In this document: positions 15,771 through 29,720 of the stretch, one piece after another | Numbering within the stretch: the stretch's first letter is position 1 | Layout of the letters: every line of letters starts with the position of its first letter | Assembly (NCBI RefSeq): GCF_910591885.1 | Contig: NW_025963662.1 | Coordinates: 52,543-116,542, forward strand | Length of the DNA stretch: 64,000 nt | Source: Bombus terrestris | Lineage: Eukaryota; Arthropoda; Insecta; Hymenoptera; Apidae | Reading direction: 5' to 3' | The notes under the pieces: model-generated | Database searches by the model: none | What the model was told of the DNA's origin: nothing | What the model saw: only the letters and a program-made list of their open reading frames with translations | Position numbers and translations under genes: made by a program

Positions 15771-16610
15771 GTGGGACAACGTGGGACATCGTTGGACACC
15801 GTTGGACACCGTGGGACAACGTGGGACAACGTGGGACAACGTGGGACAACGTGGGACAACGTGGGACAACGTGGGACAACGTGGGACAACGTGGGACAAC
15901 GTGGGACAACGTGGGACAACGTGGGACAACGTGGGACAACGTGGGACAACGTGGGACATCGTGGGACAACGTGGGACAACGTGGGACAACGTGGGACAAC
16001 GTGGGACAACGTGGGACACCGTTGGACATCGTTGGACAACGTGGGACACCGTTGGACATCGTTGGACACCGTGGGACAACGTGGGACAACGTGGGACAAC
16101 GTGGGACACCGTTGGACAACGTTGGACATCGTTGGACACCGTGGGACAACGTGGGACAACGTGGGACAACGTGGGACAACGTGGGACAACGTGGGACAAC
16201 GTGGGACAACGTGGGACAACGTGGGACAACGTGGGACAACGTGGGACAACGTGGGACACCGTTGGACATCGCTGGACACCGTTGGACATCGTTGGACACC
16301 GTGGGACAACGTGGGACAACGTGGGACAACGTGGGACAACGTGGGACAACGTGGGACAACGTGGGACAACGTGGGACAACGTGGGACAACGTGGGACAAC
16401 GTGGGACAACGTGGGACAACGTGGGACAACGTGGGACATCGTGGGACAACGTGGGACAACGTGGGACAACGTGGGACAACGTTGGACATCGTTGGACACC
16501 GTTGGACACCGTGGGACAACGTGGGACAACGTGGGACAACGTGGGACCACGTGGGACAACGTGGGACAACGTGGGACAACGTGGGACAACGTGGGACAAC
16601 GTGGGACAAC
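15771..16610 (+). repeat. Post-TAG block D (also at 10150-10990 and 33261-34140)
   Basis: Downstream of the TAG variants at 10143, 15762 and 33252 the same order of units follows: a TTGG pair, a run of 14 or more consensus units, tcgtgggaca, further TTGG clusters including acgttggaca and tcgctggaca, and a CACGTG junction. The TAG-to-CACGTG distance is 785 bp, 785 bp and 815 bp. The 30-bp excess in the last copy is three extra consensus units (14 instead of 11) at 33631-33770. Confidence 0.83.
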
Positions 16611-19600
16611 GTGGGACAACGTGGGACAACGTGGGACAACGTGGGACATCGTGGGACAACGTGGGACAACGTGGGACAACGTGGGACAACGTGGGACAAC
16701 GTGGGACACCGTTGGACATCGTTGGACACCGTGGGACACCGTGGGACATCGTTGGACACCGTGGGACAACGTGGGACAACGTGGGACAACGTGGGACAAC
16801 GTGGGACAACGTGGGACAACGTGGGACAACGTGGGACAACGTGGGACAACGTGGGACAACGTGGGACAACGTGGAACAACGTGGGACAACGTGGGACTCC
16901 GTTGGACAACGTGGGACACCGTTGGACATCGTTGGACACCGTGGGACAACGTGGGACAACGTGGGACAACGTGGGACAACGTGGGACAACGTGGGACACC
17001 GTTGGACATCGTTGGACATCGTTGGACATCGTTGGACATCGTGGGACACCGTTGGACATCGTTGGACATCGTTGGACACCGTTGGACATCGTTGGACATC
17101 GTTGGACACCGTTGGACACCGTTGGACACCGTTGGACACCGTTGGACATCGTTGGACACCGTGGGACACCGTGGGACAACGTGGGACAACGTGGGACAAC
17201 GTGGGACAACGTGGGACAACGTGGGACAACGTGGGACAACGTGGGACAACGTGGGACATCGTGGGACAACGTGGGACAACGTGGGACAACGTGGGACAAC
17301 GTGGGACACCGTTGGACAACGTGGGACACCGTTGGACATCGTTGGACACCGTGGGACAACGTGGGACAACGTGGGACCACGTGGGACAACGTGGGACAAC
17401 GTGGGACAACGTGGGACAACGTGGGACAACGTGGGACAACGTGGGACAACGTGGGACAACGTGGGACAACGTGGGACAACGTGGGACACCGTTGGACATC
17501 GTTGGACACCGTGGGACACCGTGGGACAACGTGGGACAACGTGGGACAACGTGGGACAACGTGGGACACCGTTGGACACCGTGGGACACCGTTGGACACC
17601 GTTGGACATCGTTGGACACCGTGGGACAACGTGGGACAACGTGGGACAACGTGGGACAACGTGGGACAACGTGGGACAACGTGGGACAACGTGGGACAAC
17701 GTGGGACAACGTGGGACAACGTGGGACAACGTGGGACAACGTGGGACAACGTGGGACAACGTGGGACAACGTGGGACAACGTGGGACACCGTTGGACAAC
17801 GTGGGACATCGTTGGACATCGTTGGACATCGTGGGACAACGTGGGACAACGTGGGACACCGTTGGACACCGTTGGACATCGTTGGACACCGTGGGACAAC
17901 GTGGGACAACGTGGGACAACGTGGGAAACCATGGAACAACGTGGGACAACGTGGGACACCGTTGGACATCGTTGGACAACGTGGGACAACGTGGGACAAC
18001 GTGGGACAACGTGGGACAACGTGGGACAACGTGGGACAACGTGGGACACCGTTGGACAACGTGGGACACCGTTGGACATCGTTGGACACCGTGGGACAAC
18101 GTGGGACAACGTGGGACAACGTGGGACATCGTGGGACAACGTGGGACAACGTGGGACAACGTGGGAAACCATGGAACAACGTGGGACAACGTGGGACACC
18201 GTTGGACATCGTTGGACATCGTTGGACACCGTGGGACAACGTGGGACAACGTGGGAAAACGTGGGACAACGTGGGACACCGTTGGACATCGCTGGACACC
18301 GTTGGACATCGTTGGACACCGTGGGACAACGTGGGACAACGTGGGACAACGTGGGACAACGTGGGACAACGTGGGACAACGTGGGACAACGTGGGACAAC
18401 GTGGGACAACGTGGGACAACGTGGGACAACGTGGGACAACGTGGGACAACGTGGGACATCGTGGGACAACGTAGGACAACGTGGGACAACGTGGGACATC
18501 GTTGGACACCGTTGGACACCGTGGGACAACGTGGGACAACGTGGGACAACGTGGGACAACGTGGGACAACGTGGGACAACGTGGGACAACGTGGGACAAC
18601 GTGGGACAACGTGGGACAACGTGGGACAACGTGGGACAACGTGGGACAACGTGGGACAACGTGGGACATCGTGGGACAACGTGGGACAACGTGGGACAAC
18701 GTGGGACAACGTGGGACAACGTGGGACAACGTGGGACAACGTGGGACATCGTGGGACAACGTGGGACAACGTGGGACAACGTGGGACAACGTGGGACAAC
18801 GTGGGACACCGTTGGACACCGTGGGACACCGTGGGACACCGTGGGACATCGTTGGACACCGTGGGACAACGTGGGACAACGTGGGACAACGTGGGACAAC
18901 GTGGGACAACGTGGGACAACGTGGGACAACGTGGGACAACGTGGGACAACGTGGGACAACGTGGGACAACGTGGGACAACGTGGGACAACGTGGGACTCC
19001 GTTGGACAACGTGGGACACCGTTGGACATCGTTGGACACCGTGGGACAACGTGGGACAACGTGGGACAACGTGGGACAACGTGGGACAACGTGGGACACC
19101 GTTGGACATCGTTGGACAACGTTGGACATCGTTGGACATCGTGGGACACCGTTGGACATCGTTGGACATCGTTGGACACCGTTGGACATCGTTGGACATC
19201 GTTGGACACCGTTGGACACCGTTGGACACCGTTGGACACCGTTGGACATCGTTGGACACCGTGGGACAACGTGGGACAACGTGGGACAACGTGGGACAAC
19301 GTGGGACAACGTGGGACAACGTGGGACAACGTGGGACAACGTGGGACAACGTGGGACATCGTGGGACAACGTGGGACAACGTGGGACAACGTGGGACAAC
19401 GTGGGACACCGTTGGACAACGTGGGACACCGTTGGACATCGTTGGACACCGTGGGACAACGTGGGACAACGTGGGACCACGTGGGACAACGTGGGACAAC
19501 GTGGGACAACGTGGGACAACGTGGGACAACGTGGGACAACGTGGGACAACGTGGGACAACGTGGGACAACGTGGGACAACGTGGGACACCGTTGGACATC

Positions 19601-22228
19601 GTTGGACACCGTGGGACACCGTGGGACAACGTGGGACAACGTGGGACAACGTGGGACAACGTGGGACAACGTGGGAAACCATGGAACAACGTGGGACAAC
19701 GTGGGACACCGTTGGACATCGTTGGACAACGTGGGACAACGTGGGACAACGTGGGACAACGTGGGACAACGTGGGACAACGTGGGACACCGTTGGACACC
19801 GTGGGACACCGTTGGACACCGTTGGACATCGTTGGACACCGTGGGACAACGTGGGACAACGTGGGACAACGTGGGACAACGTGGGACAACGTGGGACAAC
19901 GTGGGACAACGTGGGACAACGTGGGACAACGTGGGACAACGTGGGACAACGTGGGACAACGTGGGACAACGTGGGACAACGTGGGACACCGTTGGACAAC
20001 GTGGGACATCGTTGGACATCGTTGGACATCGTTGGACACCGTTGGACACCGTTGGACACCGTTGGACATCGTTGGACACCGTGGGACACCGTGGGACAAC
20101 GTGGGACAACGTGGGACAACGTGGGACAACGTGGGACAACGTGGGACATCGTGGGACAACGTGGGACAACGTGGGACAACGTGGGACAACGTGGGACAAC
20201 GTGGGACACCGTTGGACACCGTGGGACACCGTTGGACACCGTTGGACATCGTTGGACACCGTGGGACAACGTGGGACAACGTGGGACAACGTGGGACAAC
20301 GTGGGACACCGTTGGACATCGTTGGACATCGTTGGACATCGTTGGACATCGTGGGACACCGTTGGACATCGTTGGACATCGTTGGACACCGTTGGACATC
20401 GTTGGACATCGTTGGACATCGTTGGACACCGTTGGACACCGTTGGACACCGTTGGACATCGTTGGACACCGTGGGACAACGTGGGACAACGTGGGACAAC
20501 GTGGGACAACGTGGGACAACGTGGGACAACGTGGGACATCGTGGGACAACGTGGGACAACGTGGGACAACGTGGGACAACGTGGGACAACGTGGGACACC
20601 GTTGGACACCGTGGGACACCGTTGGACACCGTTGGACATCGTTGGACACCGTGGGACAACGTGGGACAACGTGGGACAACGTGGGACACCGTTGGACATC
20701 GTTGGACACCGTGGGACAACGTGGGACAACGTGGGACAACGTGGGAGAACGTGGGACAACGTGGGACAACGTGGGACAACGTGGGACAACGTGGGACAAC
20801 GTGGGACAACGTGGGACATCGTGGGACAACGTGGGACAACGTGGGACAACGTGGGACAACGTGGGACACCGTTGGACAACGTGGGACACCGTTGGACATC
20901 GTTGGACACCGTGGGACAACGTGGGACAACGTGGGACCACGTGGGACAACGTGGGACAACGTGGGACAACGTGGGACAACGTGGGACAACGTGGGACACC
21001 GTTGGACACCGTGGGACACCGTTGGACACCGTTGGACATCGTTGGACACCGTGGGACAACGTGGGACAACGTGGGACAACGTGGGACAACGTGGGACAAC
21101 GTGGGACAACGTGGGACAACGTGGGACAACGTGGGACAACGTGGGACAACGTGGGACAACGTGGGACAACGTGGGACACCGTTGGACAACGTGGGACACC
21201 GTTGGACATCGTTGGACACCGTGGGACAACGTGGGACAACGTGGGACAACGTGGGACAACGTGGGACAACGTGGGACACCGTTGGACATCGTTGGACATC
21301 GTGGGACAACGTGGGACAACGTGGGAAACCATGGAACAACGTGGGACAACGTGGGACACCGTTGGACATCGTTGGACATCGTTGGACACCGTGGGACAAC
21401 GTGGGACAACGTGGGAAAACGTGGGACAACGTGGGACACCGTTGGACATCGCTGGACACCGTTGGACATCGTTGGACACCGTGGGACAACGTGGGACAAC
21501 GTGGGACATCGTGGGACAACGTGGGACACCGTGGGACAACGTGGGACAACGTGGGACAACGTGGGACAACGTGGGACAACGTGGGACATCGTGGGACAAC
21601 GTGGGACAACGTGGGACAACGTGGGACAACGTGGGACAACGTGGGACAACGTGGGACAACGTGGGACAACGTGGGACAACGTGGGACACCGTTGGACATC
21701 GCTGGACACCGTTGGACATCGTTGGACACCGTGGGACAACGTGGGACAACGTGGGACAACGTGGGACACCGTTGGACACCGTTGGACACCGTTGGACACC
21801 GTTGGACATCGTTGGACACCGTGGGACAACGTGGGACAACGTGGGAAACCATGGAACAACGTGGGACAACGTGGGACACCGTTGGACATCGTTGGACATC
21901 GTTGGACACCGTTGGACATCGTTGGACACCGTGGGACAACGTGGGACAACGTGGGACAACGTGGGACAACGTGGGACATCGTGGGACAACGTGGGACAAC
22001 GTGGGACAACGTGGGACAACGTGGGACATCGTGGGACAACGTGGGACAACGTGGGACAACGTGGGACATCGTGGGACAACGTGGGACAACGTGGGACAAC
22101 GTGGGACAACGTGGGACACCGTTGGACACCGTTGGACACCGTTGGACACCGTTGGACATCGTTGGACACCGTGGGACAACGTGGGACAACGTGGGACAAC
22201 GTGGGAAACCATGGGACAACGTGGGAAA

Positions 22229-25200
22229 CCATGGAACAACGTGGGACAACGTGGGACACCGTTGGACATCGTTGGACAACGTGGGACAACGTGGGACAAC
22301 GTGGGACAACGTGGGACAACGTGGGACAACGTGGGACAACGTGGGACACCGTTGGACACCGTGGGACACCGTTGGACACCGTTGGACATCGTTGGACACC
22401 GTGGGACAACGTGGGACAACGTGGGACAACGTGGGAGAACGTGGGACAACGTGGGACAACGTGGGACAACGTGGGACAACGTGGGACAACGTGGGACAAC
22501 GTGGGACATCGTGGGACAACGTGGGACAACGTGGGACAACGTGGGACAACGTGGGACACCGTTGGACAACGTGGGACACCGTTGGACATCGTTGGACACC
22601 GTGGGACAACGTGGGACAACGTGGGACCACGTGGGACAACGTGGGACAACGTGGGGCAACGTGGGACAACGTGGGACAACGTGGGACAACGTGGGACAAC
22701 GTGGGACATCGTGGGACAACGTGGGACAACGTGGGACAACGTCGGACAACGTGGGACAACGTGGGACACCGTTGGACATCGTTGGACACCGTGGGACACC
22801 GTGGGACAACGTGGGAAACCATGGAACAACGTGGGACAACGTGGGACACCGTTCGACATCGTTGGACAACGTGGGACAACGTGGGACAACGTGGGACAAC
22901 GTGGGACAACGTGGGACAACGTGGGACAACGTGGGACACCGTTGGACACCGTGGGACACCATTGGACACCGTTGGACATCGTTGGACATCGTTGGACACC
23001 GTGGGACAACGTGGGACAACGTGGGACAACGTGGGACAACGTGGGACACCGTTGGACATCGTTGGACATCGTTGGACATCGTGGGACACCGTTGGACATC
23101 GTTGGACATCGTTGGACACCGTTGGACACCGTTGGACAACGTGGGACATCGTGGGACAACGTGGGACAACGTGGGACAACGTGGGACAACGTGGGACACC
23201 GTTGGACACCGTGGGACACCGTTGGACACCGTTGGACACCGTTGGACATCGTTGGACATCGTTGGACATCGTGGGACACCGTTGGACATCGTTGGACATC
23301 GTTGGACACCGTTGGACATCGTTGGACACCGTGGGACAACGTGGGACAACGTGGGACAACGTGGGAAACCATGGAACAACGTGGGACAACGTGGGACACC
23401 GTTGGACATCGTTGGACATCGTTGGACACCGTGGGACAACGTGGGACAACGTGGGAAAACGTGGGACAACGTGGGACACCGTTGGACATCGCTGGACACC
23501 GTTGGACATCGTTGGACACCGTGGGACAACGTGGGACAACGTGGGACAACGTGGGACAACGTGGGACAACGTGGGACAACGTGGGACAACGTGGGACAAC
23601 GTGGGACAACGTGGGACAACGTGGGACAACGTGGGACATCGTGGGACAACGTGGGACAACGTGGGACAACGTGGGACAACGTGGGACATCGTTGGACACC
23701 GTTGGACACCGTGGGACAACGTGGGACAACGTGGGACAACGTGGGACAACGTGGGACAACGTGGGACAACGTGGGACAACGTGGGACAACGTGGGACAAC
23801 GTGGGACAACGTGGGACAACGTGGGACAACGTGGGACAACGTGGGACAACGTGGGACATCGTGGGACAACGTGGGACAACGTGGGACAACGTGGGACAAC
23901 GTGGGACAACGTGGGACACCGTTGGACATCGTTGGACAACGTGGGACACCGTTGGACATCGTTGGACACCGTGGGACAACGTGGGACAACGTGGGACACC
24001 GTTGGACACCGTTGGACATCGTTGGACACCGTGGGACAACGTGGGACAACGTGGGACAACGTGGGAAACCATGGAACAACGTGGGACAACGTGGGACACC
24101 GTTGGACATCGTTGGACAACGTGGGACAACGTGGGACAACGTGGGACAACGTGGGACAACGTGGGACAACGTGGGACAACGTGGGACACCGTTGGACACC
24201 GTGGGACACCGTTGGACACCGTTGGACATCGTTGGACACCGTGGGACAACGTGGGACAACGTGGGACAACGTGGGAGAACGTGGGACAACGTGGGAGAAC
24301 GTGGGACAACGTGGGACAACGTGGGACAACGTGGGACAACGTGGGACAACGTGGGACAACGTGGGACATCGTGGGACAACGTGGGACAACGTGGGACAAC
24401 GTGGGACACCGTTGGACATCGTTGGACAACGTGGGACAACGTGGGACAACGTGGGACAACGTGGGACAACGTGGGACAACGTGGGACAACGTGGGACAAC
24501 GTGGGACAACGTGGGACAACGTGGGACACCGTTGGACACCGTTGGACATCGTTGGACACCGTGGGACAACGTGGGACAACGTGGGACAACGTGGGACAAC
24601 GTGGGACAACGTGGGACAACGTGGGACAACGTCGGACAACGTGGGACAACGTGGGACAACGTGGGACAACGTGGGACATCGTGGGACAACGTGGGACAAC
24701 GTGGGACAACGTGGGACAACGTGGGACATCGTGGGACAACGTGGGACAACGTGGGACAACGTGGGACACCGTTGGACACCGTTGGACACCGTTGGACACC
24801 GTTGGACATCGTTGGACACCGTGGGACAACGTGGGACAACGTGGGACAACGTGGGAAACCATGGAACAACGTGGGACAACGTGGGACACCGTTGGACATC
24901 GTTGGACATCGTTGGACACCGTGGGACAACGTGGGACAACGTGGGAAAACGTGGGACAACGTGGGACACCGTTGGACATCGCTGGACACCGTTGGACATC
25001 GTTGGACACCGTGGGACAACGTGGGACAACGTGGGACAACGTGGGACAACGTGGGACAACGTGGGACAACGTGGGACAACGTGGGACAACGTGGGACATC
25101 GTGGGACAACGTGGGACAACGTGGGACAACGTGGGACATCGTGGGACAACGTGGGACAACGTGGGACAACGTGGGACAACGTGGGACATCGTGGGACAAC

Positions 25201-28200
25201 GTGGGACAACGTGGGACAACGTGGGACACCGTTGGACAACGTGGGACAACGTGGGACAACGTGGGACAACGTCGGACAACGTGGGACAACGTGGGACAAC
25301 GTGGGACAACGTGGGACATCGTGGGACAACGTGGGACAACGTGGGACAACGTGGGACAACGTGGGACATCGTGGGACAACGTGGGACAACGTGGGACAAC
25401 GTGGGACACCGTTGGACACCGTTGGACACCGTTGGACACCGTTGGACATCGTTGGACACCGTGGGACAACGTGGGACAACGTGGGACAACGTGGGAAACC
25501 ATGGAACAACGTGGGACAACGTGGGACACCGTTGGACATCGTTGGACATCGTTGGACACCGTGGGACAACGTGGGACAACGTGGGAAAACGTGGGACAAC
25601 GTGGGACACCGTTGGACATCGCTGGACACCGTTGGACATCGTTGGACACCGTGGGACAACGTGGGACAACGTGGGACAACGTGGGACAACGTGGGACAAC
25701 GTGGGACAACGTGGGACAACGTGGGACAACGTGGGACAACGTGGGACATCGTGGGACAACGTGGGACAACGTGGGACAACGTGGGACAACGTGGGACATC
25801 GTTGGACACCGTTGGACACCGTGGGACAACGTGGGACAACGTGGGACAACGTGGGACAACGTGGGACAACGTGGGACAACGTGGGACAACGTGGGACAAC
25901 GTGGGACATCGTGGGACAACGTGGGACAACGTGGGACAACGTGGGACATCGTGGGACAACGTGGGACAACGTGGGACAACGTGGGACAACGTGGGACAAC
26001 GTGGGACACCGTTGGACATCGTTGGACACCGTGGGACAACGTGGGACAACGTGGGACAACGTGGGACACCGTTGGACACCGTTGGACACCGTTGGACACC
26101 GTTGGACACCGTTGGACATCGTTGGACACCGTGGGACAACGTGGGACAACGTGGGACAACGTGGGAAACCATGGAACAACGTGGGACAACGTGGGACACC
26201 GTTGGACATCGTCGGACAACGTGGGACAACGTGGGACAACGTGGGACAACGTGCGACAACGTGGGACAACGTGGGACAACGTGGGACAACGTGGGACAAC
26301 GTGGGACAACGTGGGACATCGTGGGACAACGTGGGACAACGTGGGACAACGTGGGACATCGTGGGACAACGTGGGACAACGTGGGACACCGTGGGACACC
26401 GTTGGACACCGTTGGACACCGTGGGACACCGTTGGACACCGTTGGACATCGTTGGACACCGTGGGACAACGTGGGACAACGTGGGACAACGTGGGAAACC
26501 ATGGAACAACGTGGGACAACGTGGGACACCGTTGGACATCGTCGGACAACGTGGGACAACGTGGGACAACGTGGGACAACGTGCGACAACGTGGGACAAC
26601 GTGGGACAACGTGGGACAACGTGGGACAACGTGGGACAACGTGGGACAACGTGGGACAACGTGGGACATCGTGGGACAACGTGGGACAACGTGGGACAAC
26701 GTGGGACATCGTGGGACAACGTGGGACAACGTGGGACAACGTGGGACACCGTTGGACACCGTTGGACACCGTTGGACACCGTTGGACATCGTTGGACACC
26801 GTGGGACAACGTGGGACAACGTGGGACAACGTGGGAAACCATGGAACAACGTGGGACAACGTGGGACACCGTTGGACATCGTTGGACATCGTTGGACACC
26901 GTGGGACAACGTGGGACAACGTGGGACACCGTTGGACATCGCTGGACACCGTTGGACATCGTTGGACACCGTGGGACAACGTGGGACAACGTGGGACAAC
27001 GGGGGACAACGTGGGACAACGTGGGACAACGTGGGACAACGTGGGACAACGTGGGACAACGTGGGACATCGTGGGACAACGTGGGACAACGTGGGACAAC
27101 GTGGGACAACGTGGGACATCGTTGGACACCGTTGGACACCGTGGGACAACGTGGGACAACGTGGGACAACGTGGGACAACGTGGGACAACGTGGGACAAC
27201 GTGGGACAACGTGGGACAACGTGGGACAACGTGGGACAACGTGGGACAACGTGGGACAACGTGGGACAACGTGGGACATCGTGGGACAACGTGGGACAAC
27301 GTGGGACAACGTGGGACAACGTGGGACAACGTGGGACACCGTTGGACATCGTTGGACACCGTGGGACAACGTGGGACAACGTGGGACAACGTGGGACAAC
27401 GTTGGACACCGTTGGACACCATTGGACACCGTTGGACACCGTTGGACACCGTTGGACACCGTGGGACAACGTGGGACAACGTGGGACAACGTGGGAAACC
27501 ATGGAACAACGTGGGACAACGTGGGACACCGTTGGACATCGTCGGACAACGTGGGACAACGTGGGACAACGTGGGACAACGTGGGACAACGTGGGACAAC
27601 GTGGGACAACGTGGGACACCGTTGGACACCGTGGGACACCGTTGGACACCGTTGGACATCGTGGGACACCGTGGGACAACGTGGGACAACGTGGGACAAC
27701 GTGGGACAACGTGGGACAACGTGGGACAACGTGGGACAACGTGGGACAACGTGGGACAACGTGGGACAACGTGGGACAACGTGGGACATCGTGGGACAAC
27801 GTGGGACAACGTGGGACAACGTGGGACAACGTGGGACACCGTTGGACAACGTGGGACACCGTTGGACATTGTTGGACACCGTGGGACAACGTGGGACAAC
27901 GTGGGACAACGTGGGACATCGTGGGACAACGTGGGACAACGTGGGACAACGTGGGACAACGTGGGACAACGTGGGACAACGTGGGACAACGTGGGAAACC
28001 ATGGAACAACGTGGGACAACGTGGGACACCGTTGGACATCGTTGGACATCGTTGGACACCGTGGGACAACGTGGAACAACGTGGGAAAACGTGGGACAAC
28101 GTGGGACACCGTTGGACATCGCTGGACACCGTTGGACATCGTTGGACACCGTGGGACAACGTGGGACAACGTGGGACAACGTGGGACAACGTGGGACAAC

Positions 28201-29140
28201 GTGGGACAACGTGGGACAACGTGGGACAACGTGGGACAACGTGGGACAACGTGGGACAACGTGGGACAACGTGGGACAACGTGGGACAACGTGGGACATC
28301 GTGGGACAACGTGGGACAACGTGGGACAACGTGGGACAACGTGGGACAACGTGGGACACCGTTGGACATCGTTGGACAACGTGGGACACCGTTGGACATC
28401 GTTGGACACCGTGGGACAACGTGGGACAACGTGGGACACCGTTGGACACCGTTGGACATCGTTGGACACCGTGGGACAACGTGGGACAACGTGGGACAAC
28501 GTGGGAAACCATGGAACAACGTGGGACAACGTGGGACAACGTGGGACAACGTGGGACAACGTGGGACAACGTGGGACAACGTGGGACACCGTTGGACACC
28601 GTGGGACACCGTTGGACACCGTTGGACATCGTTGGACACCGTGGGACAACGTGGGACAACGTGGGACAACGTGGGACAACGTGGGACAACGTGGGACAAC
28701 GTGGGACAACGTGGGACAACGTGGGACAACGTGGGACAACGTGGGACAACGTGGGACAACGTGGGACATCGTGGGACAACGTGGGACAACGTGGGACAAC
28801 GTGGGACAACGTGGGACACCGTTGGACAACGTGGGACACCGTTGGACATCGTTGGACACCGTGGGACAACGTGGGACAACGTGGGACCACGTGGGACAAC
28901 GTGGGACAACGTGGGACAACGTGGGACAACGTGGGACAACGTGGGACAACGTGGGACAACGTGGGACAACGTGGGACATTGTGGGACAACGTGGGACAAC
29001 GTGGGACAACGTGGGACAACGTGGGACAACGTGGGACACCGTTGGACATCGTTGGACACCGTGGGACACCGTGGGACAACGTGGCACAACGTGGGACAAC
29101 GTGGGACAACGTGGGACAACGTGGGAAACCATGGAACAAC
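22229..29140 (+). repeat. Large segmental copy A2 (matches 3.35-9.2 kb)
   Basis: This is the second copy of the block at 3351-9230, about 1 kb longer. Extra length includes an additional interval around 24.86-26.17 kb and an extra roughly 330-bp period at 26.17-26.5 kb. It carries the normal 10-bp ccatggaaca unit at 29129, where copy A1 has the 9-bp unit at 9221, so A2 represents the ancestral state at that point. Confidence 0.83.
26169..26838 (+). repeat. Local duplication with 330-bp period
   Basis: Two successive blocks begin at the CCATGG sites 26169 and 26499. Each has tcgtcggaca 40 bp later (26209 and 26539), and each has the unit acgtgcgaca, whose gcg is at 26253-26255 and 26583-26585. 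I saw that unit nowhere else in the window. The second copy then carries about two additional consensus units before its next tcgtgggaca. This is a recent small tandem duplication. Confidence 0.85.
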
Positions 29141-29570
29141 GTGGGACAACGTGGGACACCGTTGGACATCGTTGGACAACGTGGGACAACGTGGGACAAC
29201 GTGGGACAACGTGGGACAACGTGGGACAACGTGGGACAACGTGGGACACCGTTGGACACCGTGGGACACCGTTGGACACCGTTGGACATCGTTGGACATC
29301 GTTGGACACCGTGGGACAACGTGGGACAACGTGGGACAACGTGGGACAACGTGGGACACAGTTGGACATCGTTGGACATCGTTGGACATCGTGGGACACC
29401 GTTGGACATCGTTGGACAGCGTTGGACACCGTTGGACACCGTTGGACAACGTGGGACATCGTGGGACAACGTGGGACAACGTGGGACAACGTGGGACAAC
29501 GTGGGACACCGTTGGACACCGTGGGACACCGTTGGACACCGTTGGACACCGTTGGACATCGTTGGACATC
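27101..29570 (+). repeat. Adjacent duplication, copy B1
   Basis: This block is repeated directly downstream at about 29721-32350. Matching markers are ccattggaca (27419 and 30019), CCATGG (27499/30099, 27999/30599, 28509/31299, 29129/31909), gtggaac (28071 and 30671), ttgttggaca (27869 and 30469) and a gttggacagc string (29411 and 32191). The offset is 2,600 bp, then 2,790 bp after a 19-unit difference, then 2,780 bp. Ends are good to about 50 bp. Confidence 0.87.
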
Positions 29571-29720
29571 GTTGGACATCGTTGGACACCGTGGGACAAC
29601 GTGGGACAACGTGGGACAACGTGGGACAACGTGGGACAACGTGGGACAACGTGGGACAACGTGGGACAACGTGGGACAACGTGGGACATCGTGGGACAAC
29701 GTGGGACAACGTGGGACAAC

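Noticed and set aside
17001..17160. TTGG-rich blocks as a different inserted repeat
   Set aside because: The 10-bp register and the GGACA part continue unchanged through them. They are variant monomers (positions 1 and 5), not foreign sequence.
13..18474. Very long + strand reading frames (also 15771-33254, 18481-39405, 33261-53063, 45331-58923) as giant repeat proteins
   Set aside because: All three frames are open with the same decapeptide, as is the other strand. Starts are chance ATG at variant CCATGG units or tgggacatcg contexts, ends are isolated substitutions, and no codon-position bias or promoter is seen. The openness follows from a stop-free 10-bp unit.
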